Positions 44,978-53,415 of a DNA stretch of 64,000 nucleotides are shown in pieces. The stretch's first letter is position 1; every line of letters starts with the position of its first letter. The position numbers and the translations under genes are program-made. The stretch lies in the NCBI RefSeq assembly GCF_900113025.1, contig NZ_FONT01000001.1:186001-250000 (forward strand), given 5' to 3'. This stretch comes from Alteribacillus iranensis. GTDB taxonomy: Bacteria > Bacillota > Bacilli > Bacillales > Marinococcaceae. Below the pieces are notes generated by a model that worked only from the letters and a program-made list of their open reading frames with translations, was not told where the DNA came from and did not search any database.

Positions 44978-46699
44978 ATGCTAGAAGAACTGTCAATTAA
45001 AAATTTTGCTATCATCGATGAACTAACCATTTCGTTTAATATGGGATTAACTGTGTTAACCGGAGAAACGGGTGCAGGGAAATCCATTATCATTGATGCG
45101 ATTGGTCTCTTAATTGGCGGACGTGGCTCCGTGGAATTTGTCCGTCATGGAAAGAAACGTGCGGAAATAGAAGGATTATTTCATGTCACTCCCCATCATC
45201 CGGTCAGGAAAAAATTGGAGGAAACGGGGATAGAAGTTGAAGATGAAATGGTTGTGTTACGACGTGACATTACAAACCACGGAAAAAGTATTTGTCGAAT
45301 TAACGGTAAGTTGGTCACTCTTGCTATTTTGAGGGAAACTGGTCGCTCCTTGGTCGATATACATGGACAGCATGAGCACCAGGACTTAATGCAGACAGAA
45401 AAGCACCTTTCTATGCTTGATCGTTTTGCCGGTCCCTCATTAAAAGACACGTTACAGGATTACAGGAAACGATACGAGACCTTTACCAAACGGAAAAATG
45501 AATTAGAGAAGTATAAAGAGAATGACAAAGAAGCTGCCAGTCGCTTAGATTTCATTCAATTTCAATTACGTGAAATTGAGCAGGCGCGTCTCACTCCTGG
45601 CGAGGATGAAGAATTAGAAAAAGAAAGTTTTTTGTTAGCAAATAGTGAAAAGTTGTTCACTGAATTAACTCGAGCGTATGACAGCTTATATGGAGAGAGA
45701 AAAGCATTAGACTGGGCGGGACAAGCGATGGCTCATGGCGAAGAAGCGGCCGGGATCGATGAGGAGCTATCGAAAATCACAGAATCGCTCCAAGGCGCTT
45801 ACTATACGCTCGAAGAAGTGACGTTTGCTTTAAGAGAAAAAGTGGATTCCCTTACATTTGACCCGGAACGGTTAAATGAGGTAGAGACTCGTTTGGACGA
45901 AATCAAGAAATTAAAAAGGAAATACGGACAATCTGTAACGGAAATCCTTGAATTTGCGGCACAGCTTGAAGAGGAAATGGAATCTCTGACAAACAAAGAC
46001 GAAAAAATTGAACAATTGGAAAGAGAACTCGAGAGCTTAGCTTTAGACTTACAAACGGAAGCTGATACGCTGACTGACTTGCGAAAACAGGCGGCTGACA
46101 AATTAACAGACTCCGTTGAAAAAGAGCTAAAAGAACTTCATATGAAAAAAGCTGTAATGAAAGCAGATGTTCATCAAATCAGCAGAGGGATAAGTGTTCA
46201 AATCGGACAAAAAACCATAACGTTTAATGAAAACGGACAGGATAAAATTGAATTTCTTTTATCCCCTAATGCAGGAGAACCGTTAAAACCGCTGGCAAAA
46301 ATCGCATCCGGTGGTGAAATTTCAAGAATCATGTTAGCCATGAAAACCATTCTTTCTGGTTTTCAAGATGTAACCTCTTTGATATTCGATGAAGTGGATA
46401 CAGGAGTGAGTGGACGTGTTGCCCAGTCTATAGGAGAAAAAATCTATAAAGTCTCAGAAGGGTCACAAGTTCTTTGTATCACTCATTTACCACAAGTAGC
46501 TGCGATGGCCGATCAACATTTATATATTGAAAAAAAGGAAAAAAGCGACCGCGTTATCACAAATGTGGTCCCATTAGAACACGAACGCAAAACGGAAGAA
46601 ATTGCACGAATGATTTCAGGAGTAGAAGTGACAGAGTTAACAAAACAAAATGCCCGTGAATTATTACAGATGGCGGAAAAAATTAAATCCAATTCATGA
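44978..46699 (+). CDS. recN: DNA repair protein RecN
   Basis: 573 residues from ATG 44978, 13 bases after argR. SMC-like ATPase: Walker A LTGETGAGKSIIIDAIGL, a central coiled coil (about residues 160-370), ABC signature KIASGGEISRIMLAMK, Walker B SLIFDEVDTGVSG, and the end motif CITHLPQVAAMADQHL. RecN holds broken DNA ends together in double-strand break repair. Confidence 0.97.
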   Translation: MLEELSIKNFAIIDELTISFNMGLTVLTGETGAGKSIIIDAIGLLIGGRGSVEFVRHGKKRAEIEGLFHVTPHHPVRKKLEETGIEVEDEMVVLRRDITNHGKSICRINGKLVTLAILRETGRSLVDIHGQHEHQDLMQTEKHLSMLDRFAGPSLKDTLQDYRKRYETFTKRKNELEKYKENDKEAASRLDFIQFQLREIEQARLTPGEDEELEKESFLLANSEKLFTELTRAYDSLYGERKALDWAGQAMAHGEEAAGIDEELSKITESLQGAYYTLEEVTFALREKVDSLTFDPERLNEVETRLDEIKKLKRKYGQSVTEILEFAAQLEEEMESLTNKDEKIEQLERELESLALDLQTEADTLTDLRKQAADKLTDSVEKELKELHMKKAVMKADVHQISRGISVQIGQKTITFNENGQDKIEFLLSPNAGEPLKPLAKIASGGEISRIMLAMKTILSGFQDVTSLIFDEVDTGVSGRVAQSIGEKIYKVSEGSQVLCITHLPQVAAMADQHLYIEKKEKSDRVITNVVPLEHERKTEEIARMISGVEVTELTKQNARELLQMAEKIKSNS

Positions 46700-46727
46700 A
46701 AAGCTGACCAAAACAGGTCAGCTTTTT
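46700..46727 (+). terminator. Terminator of argR-recN
   Basis: AAGCTGACC/GGTCAGCTT with a six-base loop, then T4 and more T. Confidence 0.9.
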
Positions 46728-46769
46728 TAGTTTTGTCCGCTTATAAATGGGGCTTGAGGAGGCAACATT

Positions 46770-46790
46770 ATGAATACGAAAGAAAGTTGA
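46770..46790 (+). other. Six-codon mini open frame with a strong ribosome binding site, before spoIVB
   Basis: GAGGAGG (46756-46762), seven bases, then ATG AAT ACG AAA GAA AGT TGA, coding MNTKES. It lies 28 bases before the spoIVB start. It may be a leader peptide or the left-over start of a lost gene; nothing more can be said. Confidence 0.4.
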
Positions 46791-46818
46791 TTAATTGGGG
46801 ACGAGGAGGAGTGAGTGA

Positions 46819-48060
46819 ATGGAATGGGGGAGAAAAGTAACAGGATTCATTTTGTTTATAGTGTGTATTTTTCTTTTAACTAATCAATCCTTTTATTCAT
46901 ATATAAATATTCCTGACACGTTAACTGTGTTTGAATCCGAGTGGTCTTCAGACGATAAAGAATCCGTCATAAAAAACAAGCTGCAATTAGAGGAGAACAA
47001 TCACATTCAAGTGGATGCAGAAGATAGTTCAGCGGTAGTAAAAGTAGCTGCCCTTCCGAAAAAAAAGACTTCCATACAGACACTGCCTGATATAAAAGTG
47101 ATACCGGGTGGTGATTCCATCGGTGTGAAGCTGCAATCAAATGGGGTTATGATCGTTGGATTTCACGAAGTAAATGGAGAGAAGGAAAGGTATTCTCCTG
47201 CTAAGAAAGCTGGACTGAAAGCAGGAGATCGCATCATAGAGATAAATGGACAGAAAGTCGAAAAGCCGGCTGATGTGATTGATGTTTTAGATCAAAGCAA
47301 AGACACGATTGAAATGAAATACAAAAGGGAGAATGAAGAAAAGAAGACAAATGTTAAGCTCTATAACAATAGAGACAAAAATGTGATGGGAGCCTACATT
47401 AGAAGTGCCGCATCCGGCGTTGGAACTCTTACTTTTTATGAACCGAATACTGGAAAGTTTGGTGCTCTCGGTCATGTCATCGCTGATGCAACAACAAAGA
47501 AACCGGTAGTGGTAGAGAATGGGGAAATTGTCAGATCTTCTGTCACCTCTATCGATAGAGGAGCAAACGGAACTCCTGGGGAAAAGCAAGCGAGCCTGTC
47601 TACAGAAAAGCAATCATTAGGTGAAGTTACGAAAAACACTCCATTTGGAGTATTTGGTAAGCTACAACCTGGAAAATTGAAGAGTCATGGAGAAGTGGAA
47701 CCTTTACCGATTGCTTTTGCCGATGAAGTAGAAAAAGGACCGGCAGAAATATTAACTGTGTTAGAAGGAGAAGAAATAGAAACATTTGATATTGAAATTG
47801 TACAGACCATTCCACAAATTCAAGCAGCTTCGAAAGGGATGGTCATCAAAGTTACGGATGAAAGGCTTCTTGAAAAAACAAATGGGATTATTCAAGGCAT
47901 GAGCGGAAGCCCCATTATCCAAAACGGGAAATTAGTCGGTGCTGTCACTCATGTATTTGTCAATGATTCTACGTCAGGGTATGGATGTCATATTGAATGG
48001 ATGCTTGATGAAGCGGGCATTGATACGTTACAAAAAGAAAGGAAAGAAGCTGCTGCATAG
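46819..48060 (+). CDS. spoIVB: SpoIVB serine peptidase (S55), sigma-K checkpoint signal
   Basis: 413 residues from ATG 46819 (GAGGAGGAG upstream). N-terminal membrane anchor GFILFIVCIFLLTNQSFYSYI, a PDZ domain around residues 100-175 (IGVKLQSNGVMIVGF, AGLKAGDRIIEINGQKV), and the S55 peptidase domain with GALGHVIAD (His near 219) and IQGMSGSPIIQNGKLVGAVT (Ser near 362). Made in the forespore and secreted, it cleaves SpoIVFA so that pro-sigma-K is processed. It precedes spo0A as in all Bacillus genomes. Confidence 0.97.
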   Translation: MEWGRKVTGFILFIVCIFLLTNQSFYSYINIPDTLTVFESEWSSDDKESVIKNKLQLEENNHIQVDAEDSSAVVKVAALPKKKTSIQTLPDIKVIPGGDSIGVKLQSNGVMIVGFHEVNGEKERYSPAKKAGLKAGDRIIEINGQKVEKPADVIDVLDQSKDTIEMKYKRENEEKKTNVKLYNNRDKNVMGAYIRSAASGVGTLTFYEPNTGKFGALGHVIADATTKKPVVVENGEIVRSSVTSIDRGANGTPGEKQASLSTEKQSLGEVTKNTPFGVFGKLQPGKLKSHGEVEPLPIAFADEVEKGPAEILTVLEGEEIETFDIEIVQTIPQIQAASKGMVIKVTDERLLEKTNGIIQGMSGSPIIQNGKLVGAVTHVFVNDSTSGYGCHIEWMLDEAGIDTLQKERKEAAA

Positions 48061-48074
48061 CAGTTTCTTTTTTA
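48036..48074 (+). terminator. Terminator overlapping the end of spoIVB
   Basis: AAAGAA.CTGC/GCAG.TTCTTT with a six-base loop, continuing in T. The left arm is in the last codons of spoIVB. Confidence 0.7.
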
Positions 48075-48189
48075 TTGGCTTGTAAGACCAATTGTCGGTA
48101 CAATCGTCTAATCTCTTTCCATTGTCCGTCAACCTGACTTCTTGAAATTGTTATCGATCAATAGTGCTTTGCTTTTGTTGACATATATG

Positions 48190-48285
48190 TACTGCAGCCA
48201 TCAGGATGGCCTGTACTTAGTCGAACTTCCGCTAAGAACGCAAACGTCCTGTGCAAGTTCGGGCGCCTTGCGCTTTTTTGCTAAT
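48190..48285. repeat. Interspersed repeat between spoIVB and spo0A
   Basis: Contains the palindrome GCCATCAGGATGGCCTG (48197-48213), identical to 18948-18964. It then has TAGTCGAACTTCC, present on the opposite strand at 34921-34933, and CGTCCTGTGCAAG..CGGGCGCCTTGCGCTTTT, shared with 6841 and 54866. Confidence 0.8.
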
Positions 48286-48395
48286 TTTCGCGAAATCAGT
48301 CGAAAAAGGTCGTTATGTTTAGATAGGAAGATCATATGGGGCTTGTTTATAATTTTTGGATAAATTTGAACAAAATAAAGGGTATTAGCTCGTCT

Positions 48396-48402
48396 TGTCG
48401 AA
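48396..48402 (+). promoter_or_regulatory. 0A-box-like site upstream of spo0A
   Basis: TGTCGAA matches the Spo0A-P binding heptamer (TGNCGAA) 42 bases before the start codon, in a place where spo0A autoregulation is known in B. subtilis. A seven-base match is weak alone; position gives it weight. Confidence 0.5.
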
Positions 48403-48443
48403 AACGTAAATAGACGAATCAGTTTTCGAAGGAGGTTTACATT

Positions 48444-49244
48444 GTGGGGAAAATCAAAGTATGCATAGCAGATGATAATAGGGAATTGGTAGGCCTGTTG
48501 AGTGAATATATTGGTGCGCAAGAAGACATGGAGGTCACTGGTCAAGCTTATAACGGACAAGAATGTTTAAATATAGTGAAAGATACGAAACCAGATGTCG
48601 TTGTCCTTGATATTATTATGCCTCATCTAGACGGGCTAGCCGTCCTTCAGAAATTAAATGCAAGTGAATTGAGACCGCGTCCAAAAGTGATTATGCTAAC
48701 AGCTTTTGGTCAAGAAGACGTAACAAAAAAAGCAGTGAATTTGGGTGCTTCGTATTATGTGTTAAAGCCATTTGATATGGAGACATTAATTGCAAACATA
48801 CGAGAAGTAAGTGGAGAAGAACCAACTTTAATTCAAAATCAGCAGCAATCAACCTTGTCGGAGAGAACGGAATTGAAAAAAGAACCTGAAATTAATCTTA
48901 GTCAAAGTATCACAAACATTATTCATGAGATCGGGGTGCCTGCCCATATTAAAGGTTATATGTATTTGAGAGAAGCGATAACGATGGTCTACCATGACAT
49001 TGAATTATTAGGTTCGATTACAAAAATTTTGTACCCGGATATTGCCAAAAAATTTAACACAACGTCCAGTCGGGTGGAACGAGCGATTCGTCACGCAATT
49101 GAAGTGGCATGGAGCAGAGGAAATTATGAATCGATTTCAAGAATGTTTGGTTACACTATTAATGTTTCCAAAGCAAAGCCTACGAACAGTGAGTTTATAG
49201 CTATGGTTGCAGATAAGCTGAGACTCGAGCATAAAGTAAGTTAA
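48444..49244 (+). CDS. spo0A: Sporulation master response regulator Spo0A
   Basis: 266 residues from GTG 48444, as in B. subtilis, after GAAGGAGG. Receiver domain: acidic pocket IADDNRE, phosphoacceptor Asp in [11 protein letters not shown], Thr in MLTAFG, Lys in LKPFD. A linker of about 25 residues leads to the DNA-binding domain ([19 protein letters not shown], the recognition helix region [19 protein letters not shown]). All features needed for phosphorelay control are retained. The last part, including codons for GYTIN at 49149, carries the left copy of a 16-bp direct repeat that recurs at 51299. Confidence 0.98.
   Translation: MGKIKVCIADDNRELVGLLSEYIGAQEDMEVTGQAYNGQECLNIVKDTKPDVVVLDIIMPHLDGLAVLQKLNASELRPRPKVIMLTAFGQEDVTKKAVNLGASYYVLKPFDMETLIANIREVSGEEPTLIQNQQQSTLSERTELKKEPEINLSQSITNIIHEIGVPAHIKGYMYLREAITMVYHDIELLGSITKILYPDIAKKFNTTSSRVERAIRHAIEVAWSRGNYESISRMFGYTINVSKAKPTNSEFIAMVADKLRLEHKVS
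49149..49164 (+). repeat. Left copy of a 16-bp direct repeat (in spo0A)
   Basis: GGTTACACTATTAATG inside the spo0A 3' end; the second copy is at 51299-51314. The pair flanks the two accessory genes 49676-51188, as attachment sites would. Confidence 0.55.
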
Positions 49245-49675
49245 AGTTGGTATATCATGAGTTAGAAGGTTTTTAGCATGAATCATTGCTAATGCTAGTT
49301 ACCAACAAATATCAAAGCTGAACCAACAAATAATGGACAAATAAGTCAACAAATTTTTCACCTCCTATTCATTGGTCCAAATCATGTGTAGGAGGGATTC
49401 TTTTGTCTAGAGAGCTGGATTTACAGATGAAGGGGTAAGGAGGTTTTTTCTAGACAGAGACAGTAACCTCATGGTTTGTGATCTATGTTTTACATAATTT
49501 ACACATTATAATATTATTAGATTTTAAAATAACGGCGGGGGACATTTACAGGATAGTTTATTTTGTAAGTTGTCCAGACGGAGGGAATACACCTTCCCAT
49601 AAAAGATGATCTAAAATTGATCGAACGATCCTTACTTAGTGCAATTTAACAAATAGAGAGAAAGATGAGATAAGT
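49245..49675. other. Region between spo0A and the accessory genes
   Basis: 431 A+T-rich bases with no supported gene. One hairpin, CCTCCTA/TAGGAGG around 49362-49397 with a 19-base loop and a short T-rich tail, could stop the spo0A transcript. Confidence 0.5.
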
Positions 49676-50083
49676 ATGAGGAATTGTTATTTTATTATTT
49701 TTTCCGTTCTAATTTTTTCATTATTGTATGTAGATGGAAATACCATTGCTAGTCAAGTTAATGAACTAGAACAGCAAATAACTCAATTAGAAGATGCACA
49801 CAGAGAAAAAACCATGTGGTACAAAAACAACTGTGATAATCTCTCATGGGAAGAAAAGAATGAGAACTGCGCCTTTGTACTTGGACAAATGGCTGGTATT
49901 AATGATGAAATAAATAACTTAGAGGGTGATTTAAGAAATGAAAGAGAGCTTGTATCCAAAGAACAACGACAAGCAACACATCAATACAATGTTATTCTAA
50001 TTGTAGCTTTATGTACCTTGATGATTGGGACTATCTTTATTTTCTTAATCTATTTTTTGTTTATAAAATCGCGTGACAAATAA
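49676..50083 (+). CDS. Unrecognised membrane protein with a central coiled coil
   Basis: 135 residues from ATG 49676 (AAAGATGAG upstream). An N-terminal hydrophobic helix (CYFIIFSVLIFSLLYV) may be a signal anchor. A helical charged region with heptad character follows (SQVNELEQQITQLEDAHREK, INDEINNLEGDLRNER), then a second hydrophobic helix (VILIVALCTLMIGTIFIFLI) and a basic end KSRDK. Two Cys lie between. The upstream DNA and the gene are more A+T-rich than neighbouring core genes. No family recognised; it precedes an HNH nuclease gene by 100 bases. Confidence 0.65.
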   Translation: MRNCYFIIFSVLIFSLLYVDGNTIASQVNELEQQITQLEDAHREKTMWYKNNCDNLSWEEKNENCAFVLGQMAGINDEINNLEGDLRNERELVSKEQRQATHQYNVILIVALCTLMIGTIFIFLIYFLFIKSRDK

Positions 50084-50183
50084 GATAGCTACTCCATCCA
50101 GACTATTTATGAGACACGTAGAGGCGGTAAGCTGTAGGAGGAAAAGGGGGGTTAGAGTTTGAGTATTGGTATGAATAAATACA

Positions 50184-51188
50184 ATGAAAGTTTTGCAAGG
50201 AAAGAATACGTTTTTGGAAAAAAAAACAGAGTACTATATCTTAACTGTAAAATTGGAGAAAAATAATTACAAGCTGATTATCTTACAAGATGGCTTAGTA
50301 ATTGACGAAAGTCATCAACATGGACTAACTGTAGCTAAATACGCTGCCTTGGGCAAGTTATACAAGCATGATTCAACAGCTCTAAATGTAAATAAAGTCT
50401 GTATGGTTCATTATAAAGAGGACAGACCTAGCGGAAAACCATGGCATAAAGATGATCGTAATGAATTACAGGGATACATCAATACTTACTTAAACGAAGA
50501 AACAATCAACTTCCCAGCGCTTATCCCTGGCAAAAGAAAAAGAGAATTTGAGCTTTATGATATGGACATACACTCAAAAGTGGTCTTTGAATACTTATTT
50601 AACAAACGTAGTCATAGATGGCTTGACGAAAATGTGATTAATATTTCTCCAGAATACAGTAGAGGCTTTCAATCCATGGGGATCTTGCATTACATAGGCT
50701 TGCGAGACACTCACAGGGGAATATTTAATGGGATCAGTATTGAGGAAGCTATAAATATCTTATTACCCAACAAGGATAGAAACATTCAATACATTGTGAA
50801 AACATTGTCATATTCTATTGAACTAGCTTATGTTCAAAGGTATGAAGAGGGCGGTAAAGAAAGTGAGGAATACCCTGAAGGGAAAGAAGCTTACCGCATA
50901 CATAGGTTTAGGGAGCGTAACAGTAAAGTAACGACTGAAGCAAAGAAAGCATTTAAAGACAAATATGGAGAGCTCTTCTGTGAAGCATGTGGTTTTAACT
51001 TTGAAAAAATATATGGAGGACGGGGGAAGGATTTTATAGAGGCACATCATACAAAACCTGTGTCTGAAATGAAAGAAGGAGAGAAGACCAAAATAGAAGA
51101 TATAACTCTGTTATGTTCGAACTGCCACCGCATGGTACACAGAAGTCCTTCAATATCTATTAAAGAATTAAAAAAGAAACTAGGCTAA
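50184..51188 (+). CDS. HNH endonuclease domain protein
   Basis: 334 residues from ATG 50184, which lacks a clear binding site. A C-terminal HNH nuclease domain of the McrA type is complete: FCEACGFNFEKIYG (first Cys pair), FIEAHHTKPVSEM with the His-His core, and LLCSNCHRMVHR (second Cys pair plus His). The N-terminal 240 residues are not recognised. A GGGGGG site and TTG 50159/ATG 50171 stand just upstream in another frame that joins this one if one A is dropped from the nine-A run at 50218-50226; the true start may therefore be upstream. Such stand-alone HNH proteins are often restriction or mobile-element nucleases. A+T-rich composition fits acquisition. Confidence 0.8.
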   Translation: MKVLQGKNTFLEKKTEYYILTVKLEKNNYKLIILQDGLVIDESHQHGLTVAKYAALGKLYKHDSTALNVNKVCMVHYKEDRPSGKPWHKDDRNELQGYINTYLNEETINFPALIPGKRKREFELYDMDIHSKVVFEYLFNKRSHRWLDENVINISPEYSRGFQSMGILHYIGLRDTHRGIFNGISIEEAINILLPNKDRNIQYIVKTLSYSIELAYVQRYEEGGKESEEYPEGKEAYRIHRFRERNSKVTTEAKKAFKDKYGELFCEACGFNFEKIYGGRGKDFIEAHHTKPVSEMKEGEKTKIEDITLLCSNCHRMVHRSPSISIKELKKKLG

Positions 51189-51298
51189 AAGAGATTCAGA
51201 TTTTACATTAAATAAAATAGTCATTTAAATTTACCCACAACTTTACAACAACGCTCAATTATTAAGTCGGTGAATGCTTTTTTAGTATTTGTCTTTTA

Positions 51299-51314
51299 GG
51301 TTACACTATTAATG
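51299..51314 (+). repeat. Right copy of the 16-bp direct repeat
   Basis: GGTTACACTATTAATG, identical to 49149-49164 in spo0A. Sequence beyond the 16 bases does not continue the spo0A frame. Confidence 0.55.
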
Positions 51315-51389
51315 ATTCTTCATGGTAAGAAGACTTATCTGGATATTTAGTAACTATCGAACAAAGTTCCTACATGTCTTTCATGACAA

Positions 51390-51431
51390 GCGCTTACATT
51401 CTGTAAATAACAGAAGTGAGTGTTTTTTTTT
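51390..51431 (+). terminator. Terminator, possibly the original one of spo0A
   Basis: CGCTTACATTCTGT pairs imperfectly with ACAGAAGTGAGTG, followed by T9. It lies beyond the right repeat copy, where the original spo0A terminator would be if the segment before it was inserted. Confidence 0.75.
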
Positions 51432-51652
51432 GCGGTAAAACTCTCACCGCGTGATGAGGACACGATAAAGATGGGACGACGGACAAGGATTCTCATGAAT
51501 CGTTTTTTGTGCTAGTGGCCTGAAATATGTTTAGCGGGAGAGAAATGGTGAAAATCTAGAGATGGGATATGATGTTTTCCCATTCCAATGAATGTAATGG
51601 AGTGAGTCTTGACCATACTAAGGAAAGGACAGAAGAAGGGAGAACCGCGCAC

Positions 51653-52747
51653 ATGGATATTTATGGTCAAGCCTTTTTTCACGATAAAACGAAAGTACTT
51701 GCTCACTATATTTCTTCTCGAGACGTTGCTGTTATATCCCATGAAGACATTGATGACACGGCAGCTGAGAGTTTGATTAAAAAGCAAGTGAAAGCTGTGG
51801 TGAACAATAAATGCTCGATGACGGGACAGTTTTTACATGACGGTGTGAAAAAGCTGTTACGTCACGGTATTTCTGTATACGACGTAGTGAGAGATCGGAT
51901 AGGAAGTGAAGTGAATAGCTGCCATGTGTCTCTATCAGAAACAACACTGACGATTCATACACGATCCTTGGAAAAAAAACGAGTAGTAAAAGTTGTTCCT
52001 TACACGTTAGAAACCATTCAAGCGTTGGAAAACAAAGCGAGAGAAAATAACATACCAGCATTTGAGCAATTTTGCCGTAATAGCCTTCTTCATGCAGAAA
52101 AAGATCTAAGTGAAATGATTCAGTGCTGGCATAATTGGAAATCAGGAGACGCGTTACGTCAGCGGGATATTCTTATAGTCGTACGCGGTTCTCAGTTTGA
52201 GAAAGACTTGAAATGGGTGAAGCGTCATCTTCCGAGCGATGTGTCTACCATTGCAGTAGACGGAGCTGCTGATAGTATGCTCGAGCACGGTATTTTGCCC
52301 GATTTTATCATCGGGGACATGGATTCATGCAGTTATCGCTCTCTTCGATGTGGGGCTCAATTAATGGTCCATCAAAATGTGAATGGGGAAGCCCCTGGTC
52401 TCTTGAGAATGAAAGAGCTAAATTTGAAGGCTGATACCATCACTTTTGTAGGAATGAGTGAAGATGCAGCTTTGGCATTCGCGTTAAAAGAGGGAGCAAA
52501 CAATATTTATTTACTAGGCGGCCACCGAGATATGACAGAGTACAGGAGCAAGGGAAGGTCAGGAATGGGATCTTCTTTAATCATGAGAATGTTTGCAGGA
52601 GGTCAAATCATTGACCTTAAAGGAATTCATTCCTTAGAAAACAAAAAGCATAACCAAAAAATAAAAGATTGGATAGGAAAACTTCACATAAGATTCCCTT
52701 TTACACATGAAAAACCTAATAAAGAAATGAGGGAGCTTAAAGCATGA
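51653..52747 (+). CDS. steA: SteA-like protein (thiamine pyrophosphokinase-like fold)
   Basis: 364 residues from ATG 51653 (GAAGGGAG about 12 bases upstream). Features of the SteA family: an N-terminal region with KVLAHYISSRDVAVISHEDI and VKAVVNNKCSMTGQF, then a TPK-like core AVDGAADSMLEHGILPDFII followed by GDMDS. A C-terminal membrane helix typical of actinobacterial SteA is not seen. In Corynebacterium SteA acts in cell separation with SteB; here it leads a group with a glycosyltransferase and an MraY-like protein. Thiamine kinase activity is not expected. The next gene overlaps by four bases. Confidence 0.8.
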   Translation: MDIYGQAFFHDKTKVLAHYISSRDVAVISHEDIDDTAAESLIKKQVKAVVNNKCSMTGQFLHDGVKKLLRHGISVYDVVRDRIGSEVNSCHVSLSETTLTIHTRSLEKKRVVKVVPYTLETIQALENKARENNIPAFEQFCRNSLLHAEKDLSEMIQCWHNWKSGDALRQRDILIVVRGSQFEKDLKWVKRHLPSDVSTIAVDGAADSMLEHGILPDFIIGDMDSCSYRSLRCGAQLMVHQNVNGEAPGLLRMKELNLKADTITFVGMSEDAALAFALKEGANNIYLLGGHRDMTEYRSKGRSGMGSSLIMRMFAGGQIIDLKGIHSLENKKHNQKIKDWIGKLHIRFPFTHEKPNKEMRELKA

Positions 52748-53415
52748 AAGTAAGTGTTGTTATCCCAGCGTACAATGAAGAAAAGCATATTAAAACGACG
52801 TTACACGCCTTGCGACAAACGGATTGGGTCAGTGAAATAGTCGGAGTAAATGACGGAAGCTCCGATTCAACTGGAAGGATTATGGAAAAATATTGTGATA
52901 CGTCTATCTCATTTATAAAAAATCACGGAAAGACAGCAGCAGCTAAAGCAGGATGGTTAGCCAGCAAAGGAGAATACATTGTTATATTGGACGCGGATTT
53001 AAAAGAGAGTGCGGCGTTTGGCCATTATTTGCTTTCCCCTTTATTTCAGAAAAAAGCAGATCTCGTTATTGGGTCAGTGGAAGGGATTGGTCAAAACGGA
53101 TTCGGTCTCGTAAAACGAAGAGTACAACGGCTCATTGAAAAAAAGAGTGGATTGCTATTGCGGACTCCACTTTCCGGACAGCGCGCTTTTCCGAGAAACC
53201 ATATTTCCTATTATGAAAATTTACAAGCGGACGGTTACGGTTTAGAAACAATGATGACTCTTCAAGCTATCAATCAAGGACTGCGTATTACTGAAGTAGA
53301 GGCACCTTTCAAGCATATAGGAAAAGGATGGGGAATCGAAGGTATTTGTCACAGAGGCCGGCAATGGCTGGAGGTGGAAAGGTGCTTGTGGAAATATGGA
53401 AAATCGTATTCCTAA
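52744..53415 (+). CDS. Glycosyltransferase family 2
   Basis: 223 residues; ATG 52744 overlaps the steA stop. GT-A fold: VSVVIPAYNEEKHIKTTLHA, GVNDGSSDSTGRIM and the metal-binding ILDADL. Past residue 150 the text LSGQRAFPRNHISYY and DGYGLETMMTLQAI are usual for DPM1-like GT2 enzymes that use polyprenyl-phosphate acceptors. No membrane helices, so it is cytosolic or peripheral. Coupled to steA and to the MraY-like gene whose start lies within it. Confidence 0.88.
   Translation: MKVSVVIPAYNEEKHIKTTLHALRQTDWVSEIVGVNDGSSDSTGRIMEKYCDTSISFIKNHGKTAAAKAGWLASKGEYIVILDADLKESAAFGHYLLSPLFQKKADLVIGSVEGIGQNGFGLVKRRVQRLIEKKSGLLLRTPLSGQRAFPRNHISYYENLQADGYGLETMMTLQAINQGLRITEVEAPFKHIGKGWGIEGICHRGRQWLEVERCLWKYGKSYS

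Larger units (their letters stand above)
51189..51652. other. Region between the HNH gene and steA
   Basis: 464 bases. It holds the right copy of the 16-bp repeat (51299), a strong terminator hairpin (51391) and a small inverted repeat GCGGT/ACCGC near 51433. No gene is supported here. Confidence 0.5.
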
